Below are positions 51,301 through 60,300 of a stretch of DNA of 64,000 bases, piece after piece; within the stretch, counting starts at the first letter, position 1, and each line of letters starts with the position of its first letter. A program made the translations under genes and the position numbers. The stretch comes from Apostichopus japonicus (Eukaryota > Echinodermata > Holothuroidea > Aspidochirotida > Stichopodidae): positions 13,295,764 to 13,359,763 of the forward strand of contig NC_092583.1 of the NCBI RefSeq assembly GCF_037975245.1, read 5' to 3'. The notes under the pieces are model-generated. The model was not told the origin of the DNA. It searched no databases and saw only the letters and a program-made list of their open reading frames with translations.

Positions 51301-54300
51301 TAGCCTTGGAAAATTCCATGTGATAGTGTAGTATACATGCGCGCTTTAGCTGTACGTAATGCATGAATTGAACTCACGTGCGAGTAGAGAAGAAGTCATC
51401 CAGCGAACGGGTAGGAAATCAGAATGCAAGTTGTGGTAATTTAGGGCAAGATAACCGTATATTGGCTTAGTTATGGTAGGGATAATGTTAAGACCTACCA
51501 ATTAATTGTGTGATAATAAGAACCTCGTTAAATTAAGTTTAGGCTCGAAATATTTGCGTGTCTTAAGTCAACCTAGTTCGTAGACTCGATAAGGGGCCGC
51601 GGCTAGGTTTGTTAGGCTGTGATTCTCTGCAACGTTAGACACTATATAAATTATAATTCACCCTTTGTTTTCGTAAGAATAATTGTGACCAGACCTGTGT
51701 CCATTTGGCTCAACTGTTTGCTACCTTAAAGAAAACGATTTAGGAGTATAGGCCTTAAGAATGTTTAACTTGGATGTTATCACAATTTCTTTGCAATAAG
51801 CCCATTCAACTTCAAGTTGTGATGTAAATTGTGCTCATATAGGCTATGGAAGCAGAGCCATCTTACTCATATATATATAGTAAGTCAAAACACCCAATTG
51901 GGACAATTTTTTCTGCACTGTGACTGTAGTGTCATATCCCGCTTTCAGAACACCCATATTGTCAGTACGATCAGTATGAATATCATGTTTCTGTCAGATC
52001 AAGGTTAGGAAGTGTTTGTACAGTCAATACCAGTAGCATGGACAGTTCAGACACCCAAGCCTTAAAACACCCCAAAACTATATCTTCTGGTATAAATCAC
52101 CTGAAAATATACTTGATATGGTGGAAGAAGTGTGTTATAGTACAATACATGGCCAAACTTTCTTTCCTGCAAACTGTTTTCACGTTGTATTCCAAGAAGA
52201 TTTTGCGTGATTGTGGAACGGGTATTTCTTTGCTCGAGTATTGCGAAGTTCGGACACCTGGCCCACAGTGACATCCTGGTGTATTGTACAGAAAAGATAA
52301 TTTCCAATGGGCCTTGCCAGGAATAACAATGAACGTTGCACACTGTAAAAGGAGAACAACCTTTGTCAGAAACAGTACTTACCAGGCTCAATCAGTCACT
52401 TCAGGCATGAGTTGTCAGCCATAATAAATCCCGATTTAACTGGTGTTGAGGATTTAGTTAGAATTTGAAGCAGCTATTATTATTATTATTTTTTTTTTTC
52501 AATTTGGTTTGGTTTTTTTCTAAATTTACCAATGTTTACTCAAATTAAAAATGCAACCAATGGCAAATTTTATTCTCAAACCTGGAGTGGAATTCAGTAT
52601 GATCAATACACCTATGGATTTATGAGTAATTAAACAAACACGAAGACAATGAATGCAAAGTTGGTACATATCTAATTTTTGGCTAAGAAAATAATGCAGC
52701 TTCTGTCGCAACGACTCAAGACTATAATTCCAGCTATAATTCCATAAAAATGTACAGTTGTAATTGTACATTGATGTACATTGCCCCTCCTCCCTCTCTC
52801 CCACCCCTCCTCCCCCCCCCCCCCCGCTTCCAAAAATTTGTGAAAATGTCATAAATGTGTTGAAAAATTGGTATTTTTACTCCCTCCAATGTTTTGGATT
52901 GTGTTGGATTGCTTTAAAACCATATAAAAATAGCAAGAGCAATAGTTACTGAATTGTTTTTGTTTTTGTAGTGAATTTTGGCAATTAAGGGCTTCATAAA
53001 GCAATGAATAAATGACAACAGTGTTGTGGGAGGGGAGGGGAGATGGATTTGTCTTCAGTTAATCATCTTCTTTCATGCTGAAACAATTCTTTACAGATGA
53101 TGATACTCCTGGCAGAGCTTACAGGGTCCTGTAAATGTTCTGTTAGTTATCTTCCATTAATTACATAATTACAGACAAAGAGAACTGTAAAATTAAGTCT
53201 AGAAATGACTCTTACTGTCATATAGTAATGTCAAAACTTCAGAGATAATAACGTAAAGGGTATTCCCCTACTCATGTGATAATCATTGCCGAATCATATG
53301 CGTGTTTTACGTGACGGGTTTCCGAGAGTGCAAGGTAGGGGGTTGGACAAGAAACGTGAGGAAGGACGAGTGTGCTTGTAAGAAAGGAAGAGATGTGTTT
53401 TCTTGGAAATAAAGTTATAACAAATAGAGTTATAACAATTAAGACGGACTCTTAGTCTACTTTCTAAGTTTGGCGTCAACGAAATAAAAGCACCCCAAAA
53501 CGAACAAATACAACATGGTGCAGGAGCTGAGCACACGGCACATCTTCGGAAATTTATTCAGGCCGTATCCTACCATACAGTTCAACCAAACGTCTGACTA
53601 GCTTAGGTAGACGAACCTACGCTATAACCATTTAGCCTAGCCGAGAATATGTCTGTAACCATCAGGCCTAGCTGGGATTGATGTAGTGTCCGACTTCAGG
53701 AATTTAAATAAGCCTAGAATCTTTGGGACTGAAACACAGTTTGTCCATCAAAAGTTTAAGCTATCCCATGACCAACCACTGATATTCGATGAACTAGCCT
53801 ACGCACATCCAAATTAGCACATCCAGTGACGAAGCCACCATCGATCTCATCATTTTTAAGTCTAGAGTATACAATGCAACTTAGGCTCGAGACTTTCCAT
53901 ATGCTTAACTACATCGTTAACGAATTCTATCATAGCCTATCGGCCGTACGTACGTTGTGAGCTATAGCCAACCGTAAGTTCGTAACGTGAGTGGCATCAG
54001 ACTGAAAAGACAAATTATAGAACCTCATTGATAACGTCGATTGCATTTTTTTTTAGAGCTTATTTTCACCGTGGAGCCGATGACCCTGTGGCCAACCAAA
54101 GCCTAGCCCTACACTAACATACAGCTTGAATTCACCATAGCCTAGCCTATGCTTTCAACACAGAGCCATGAAGCCTAGCCCTTACTGGAGCTTACAGCAC
54201 TGTCACCTGGAATAGCCTACTGCAGCCTACTACACTAATGCAGCCTGAAGCATTGAAAAAACCTAGCCAACGCAGTCTTACAAGGGAATTCAGCTCAATA

Positions 54301-57300
54301 ATCTAGCCTGCCTGGACTAATCCTATTCAAAACAAAACATGTTCAAGACTTTAGCAACAGAAAGTCTCTGCAGCAATTTCTAACCTTTCCTGAACTTTGG
54401 TATTAGCCAACATCTACCAACAGTTTTCTACCGGTGGGCTACCAGTACCACTACTCAATAGCCTATGTACTAGAAATTACAAACCAGTCTAACATAAAAA
54501 AAATTTCCATCATCGTGAGTAGAGTTGTAACCTAACATAGCCTACAACAGATTTTTGATGCACTGGTCAATCTTTTCATGTTACTTGGTGTTGCATGCAC
54601 ATTGATCAAAGCCAAATATTGGTCTGCTATACTGCAGGGCCTAGCTCTATATTGTGCAAATTTCCAGATTTGGCCAAGCTTTCTCTCACAATTCACTTTG
54701 AGTTTAATATTTGGTATGTTTGATGTGAATTTATTTTGGGTATTAGTCGTTAGTCTTTCATCAGTTAACATGGCACAACCAGCACAAAGGTTAAGAGTAA
54801 CAGATTTTCTTCCTACAAGATTTTGTGGTGATAGAATCGACAGTGATTGGTGTAGAGCACATTTTTATACCTTTGTATATTACTTAGAGGCTCATGACCT
54901 GCATGAACCTGCTGATCAGGCAGAACTTCACAATGTTGTACAACTTTTCAAACGTAGCCTCCAAGGTACTGCTAGATTATGGATTGAACGAAAGGTATTT
55001 GAGACATTACAGGATTTACAAACTGTATTTGTCGATCGCTTCAGTCCATCACAGTCTCAATTTGCCTATGTCACCCAGTTTGAGAATATTACATATATAT
55101 TCCTGGGGAAAGTGCTGAGCAACACTTATCCAAAATCAGTCAACTTGCTAAAATAATAGGGTATGGGGATGACCAAGTACAGTAAGACATAAGTTCTTAT
55201 CAACCCTGCTATCAAAATGTCGCACTGCTGTACTAATGTCAGCTCCTGACAACATTTTGGAGACCATAGTTACTAGTACAGGGATGCCATACAGTACGAT
55301 TTTATCGAATTTAGTACCATAAAACAAGTGAAATACGATAATACAATATTGCCTCTTGAAAATACAATTTTTCATCCCAAATTTTTTTTTTTTTTAATTT
55401 TTTAAATTTTTTTTAAAGGAAGCGGAATCGCATAGAAACATGTACAAGTAACCCCCCAAACCCCAACAAACACGTTGAACAACGAGCCTACATGGGTGGG
55501 AAATACGCGGAATCTGCAGCTTTACAATTGTCTCATTAAATGTTAATGAAAAAGCAAACATTTTACTTGCCCGTTCTTACCAGTAAAACATTTTTCTGAC
55601 ATTTTACTGGCCCGGAGCCAACGGGCCAGTGGTAGTGTTGAGTTTTCGTGAAAATCTGATTTTTCTCTCCAAAATCTGATTTTTTAGGATATTCAGTCTG
55701 TTTTTTTGTGTCAAGAAGTTGGCATCTCTGCTCGTACCCAGTCTTTTTTTTATCTCCAAGATGAAAAAGCTTCTAAGGAAGTATCATTCTCTGCTCGAGA
55801 AGTAGCCCCTGCCCCAAATTCTGCAATATATGATGAGATCTATGCACAGTTGAAAGATCAGTTGCAGACTTTAAATATGGCACGAGGAGAGTTCAGAGAA
55901 CCACGCAAATTGCAACGTGACAGTACTCCCAACCATAACCGATCAAATTCCCCATCAGTTAACAGAGGAGGTAAAAGCCCTAATAGGCGAACCTCAGGAT
56001 CGCACAATAACTTAAGGAAGGATACTGGTAGATATTACAGACGCAAAACTTTTTGTGACTATTGCCTGTATCCCGGTCATACATGGCGTAACTGTAGAAA
56101 ACGGCAAAGAGACCTTTAACAACGCCAAATCCAAAGAGGGACAAAAACTAATTCTGAAAGGGGTAATCCTTAGTTTGGTGAATTAAAAACTAACACATTC
56201 AAGATCTCAGCCAAAAAGTTGCATCTCGGACCTGCTTATGTTGCAATTAAACCTGGTCAAGAAAAATGCATCACTTTGAAAGGAAACGTACCACCTTATT
56301 TAAGGAATGCAGTGAAATTTAGAAGAGGTCGAACAAGTATTCCAGTTAAGAATCTTTCTCGTCAGACTATACATGTTGTGTCAGATATGCCAGTTGCTAC
56401 TCTACATTTCAGCCAGTTGATTGATGTTGTAAACCTTTGCCATCACAATATGTAACCCAACTGTCAAGTAATGATTCATTACACAAAGTATCTGTGGAAC
56501 TTCCAGAGTCGACTACTATTGTTGAGGAATGTGTTAAGAAATATCCACATTTATATCTAGATGATCCTAATTTGAAATTGTCTAAAGATGAGATTATCCA
56601 TAAATATGTCAGTTTGTCTCAGAGTGTGTTAACACCTGATGAAGAAGAGGAAGTGTATGACTTGCTCTCACAAAACAGACAGGCATTTTCCTTATATAGA
56701 AATTTGTCAAGCTGCCCAACTTTGAAGTTGATATTGAAGTTGATATTGAGCTATCCAATGATGAACCATTTTATATCAGACCTTATTTTGCTTCCTATAG
56801 TGGTAAGCAAGCAATTGACAAAGAGTTAAACCATTTGGTTAAATTAGGTATTTTGTCCATTGGACATCAGTCTAACACATCTCCGGTGTTACTCATATCA
56901 AATCAAGTGAAAAGAGGTTAGTTACAGACTTCAGATACTTGAATTCTAGAATAAGGAAAATCAATCATCCTTTCCCATTGCTTTCTGAGACCCTAAAGAC
57001 AATAGGCAATTCAGAAGCCAGAGTGCTGAGTGTAGTAGACATTAAGTCAGCCTTTCATTGCTTTCCACTTTCCAAGCATGCACAACAATTTACAGGAATA
57101 GCTTGGAAATCACTTTAACTATAAAAGATCGCCACAAGGTCTTGACATTACTCCAGGTATATTTCAGGCGAAAATCAATGATATTCTTAATGCTATACCT
57201 ATTTCTACAGAATTTTGTATTGCACATTACAACGACATTATCTTATTCAGTAAAGATAAGAGTGAACATAAGAAGCATTTAACATTGTTACTGAAATGTT

Positions 57301-60300
57301 TGGCAGATAATGGATTGAAAAGTTTGTCCTAAGAAATGTAAATTGTTCAGAAGCAGTGTAGTATACATGGGACATACGATTTTTGTGAATGAAAGGGGTT
57401 GTCTGTGTATACAAGCACTCACAGACAGATGTGAAGCAATTAGGAGAATGAAACGTGCAAAAGAAACAAGGAGATTTGTTGGAGCAGTAAACTATATTTC
57501 AAACTTTTTCCCAAAAATCCGAAGTGTTTTGAGACCAATTCATCACCTTGCAAGAAAGCATAAAAGATTTGTGTGGAGTGATGAACAAGCAGCATTTGAA
57601 CAGATAAAATCAATGATGACTAATCCACCAATATTGCATTTGCAAGAGGTATTGGTACATTCAATTTGTACAGTGACACTTCACATACTGGGTCTGTTGA
57701 AGACAAAGAATATATTCTTGGTTATTATTCTAAAGTCTTACCACCTGCCTGCCAAAACTATAGTGTTACAGAGTTAGAGATGTTTGGATTGTTGATCAAC
57801 ATCACAGCATTTAAGCATCTATTGAAGCCAAATTAATTCAATGCATTTGTTGATCATTCATCTATAGCTCAGATCTCACAATCTAAGGATGAACTTAGCA
57901 CTTCTTCGAAAATGAATCCTGAAATGATTCGATTATTCATTCAAGATTGGTTGCAAAAAGGGATCAGGTTTGGTTTTGGCAGATTTTTTGTCTAGAAATC
58001 CAAATTATAGTCACTCCGAGATTGACAAAGTTGTTCCTATAGCATTCTCTCTGTTTGCTTCAGAACTGTTGAATGATGAAGTTAAAGAACCTGTATGTAA
58101 CCCAATAGTTACAAGGTCATATGCAAGGACACATGGTATAGATATTCCAGATTTGTTCCCAAAGGGCTCAAAGACAAATGAAACTGTTGCAGAGCCAACA
58201 CAATGGCATAGTGAAATCGCTCAAACTAATGGTCAAAGGGCTAATCAGTCTTCTGATAGTGGAATCTCCAGAAGACAGTTTCCATTGCATAGACCTGTCA
58301 ATTTGCCAGAACATGATCACTTGCGAAATGGTGTAAGAGATCTCAGACCACATGTTAGCATCAGACCACCATTGGTAACCAATGAACTGGTCGATAGGGA
58401 AACTGAAGAGTTGGTCAGAGATCCCCCTCCTGAATTGTATAGGGTACCCGGGCCAAACCACTGATATCCAAAGTAGATGGTCTTGTAACACGTCATGTTC
58501 CAAAACAGGCCAAGTTAGATAAGATGATGGATATGATAAAGAGGAAAATTATTAGAGATTACAACTTACCAATTGATGTTCAGCAGTTAAAAGCTGAATT
58601 CAGATGTAAGGAATGAAATGAGTCTAATAGTTGGATCATTTATAACATCTTTTTTGGTTGTAAAGTACAGTAAAGACTATAGATACTGTATTTATTTGAT
58701 AATGGCAGTTCACCAATCAGAAACAGTTCTTTCTAGATGTGAGATTCATCAAGAACATCTGGATCATACAAGATGGTTTTGATTTTACACTTTAGATGCA
58801 GCGATGAAAGTAGGATGCTGAGGTAGCTGCAGCTGGGGTGTATTAGGACATAATCTTTTGTGATGTACCCTTAATTGTACTCATTTTGAAAATATTAGAT
58901 ATTCACACTTATTGTAAAGTTTTTGTTTTTGTGTTAATTTTTTTTCAGTCAGTATGTGTTGTTTGTTTTCTTGGCATTAATCTGCCATGCATGTTCTAAG
59001 TGACTTATCAAGCCAAGCAGTTTTGAGCAGTGACTTATAATTTAGTAGAGCAAAGCAGAAATACAGTTTATGTGCTTTGTCATACCTTCTCTACATTTCA
59101 TCAGTACAATTTTACTTTACTTAATGCCACTTTGACCTTATATTGACTCTGCCTATAAAATAGGACGTTCAAAGCTGTATGTTATTACATAAGGACATTT
59201 CATGGTAAGACTCTTTACCATAAGACTACATTGAGTATGGATAAGCAGAGATTTATTTTCTACAAAGAAAAACAAATTTAATGCTGCCTTGATCTTATAT
59301 TGAGTCTGTGTTTGTAGTCAAAACACCTTGCAAAATAATATGTTCAACAGCTGTATGTTATCACATAAGGACATTTCATGGTAAGACTCTTTATCATAAG
59401 ACTTCATTCAGTTTGGAAAAGCAGAGAATTATTTTCTATGAAGGCGAAAAATATTGCCTTTTTTTCCCACCCAGTCATTTGAGAAACAGCTATTTTTGTT
59501 AAAATTGCATAAGCAGTGTGCTAAGTTATTGTTCTGAAAACGTGAAGAATCCCTTTATAACCTCCTTCAAACTTTGGGGTGTATATGAAAATTAATATTT
59601 ATTTTTAAATGTTATCACAATTTCTTTGCAATATTCTTTTTCAAGTTGTGACTCTTAACTGGCATATGAATAGATGTAAATTGTGCTCATATATGGAAGT
59701 AGAGTAACCTTACTCATATAGTAAGTCAAAAACAGGTGCATGGTGAATATTCATCATATTATAATGATGAATATTGATATATTATAATGATGAATATTCA
59801 TAGTATAAGTTTCTTACAAGTTTCTTTTTGATCACTTACAGGCTGTTTCCAATGTAACACTGGCTCCTGTATTCCAGCTTATTGGGAGTGTGATGGTTTT
59901 GTGGATTGCCTTGATGGAGAAGATGAAGCTGATTGTGGTGGTTAGATAAATATTATTATATTTTCATTATTTTATATTTTCATTGCATTGGGAATATTTG
60001 CACTAGCAGTTGAATGATAGTAACATGGGAATTGCCACCTTAATAGTGTTCTTGTATTTAGAATCATGATCTTTCCCATTCCCCCCTCCCGCCCCCCCCC
60101 CCCTCTATCATACAATAAAGGACAATCATTGTTTGTTTCAACTTTATGATCCAACTTTAAAGATTTAAATCACAGTCCAGAATCTCTCACAGTGGTTAGT
60201 TTGCCAAATTTTGGAATTGGTCGTTTCATTTCTTGTTTAGGAAATCCTGTTTTACGAATGAAATCATTTGATTCATGATACCGCCATATGCTACGTACAC

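Larger units (their letters stand above)
53022..58640 (+). mobile_element. Decayed Ty3/gypsy-like LTR retrotransposon, 3' truncated
   Basis: Candidate 5' LTR, primer-binding site, gag remnant with zinc knuckle, and reverse transcriptase/RNase H remnant occur in order on the plus strand. Numerous frameshifts and stops break the coding frames, and a TIR element has inserted into gag. The similarity fades just after the RNase H and linker region, before any integrase. I find no matching 3' LTR. It sits in intron 1 of the LDLa gene in the sense direction. Confidence 0.75.

Noticed and set aside
54578-54769. N-terminal extension of the gag frame with hydrophobic residues
   Set aside because: The gag-like sequence starts at the ATG at 54770; the upstream part looks like leader DNA that happens to be open.
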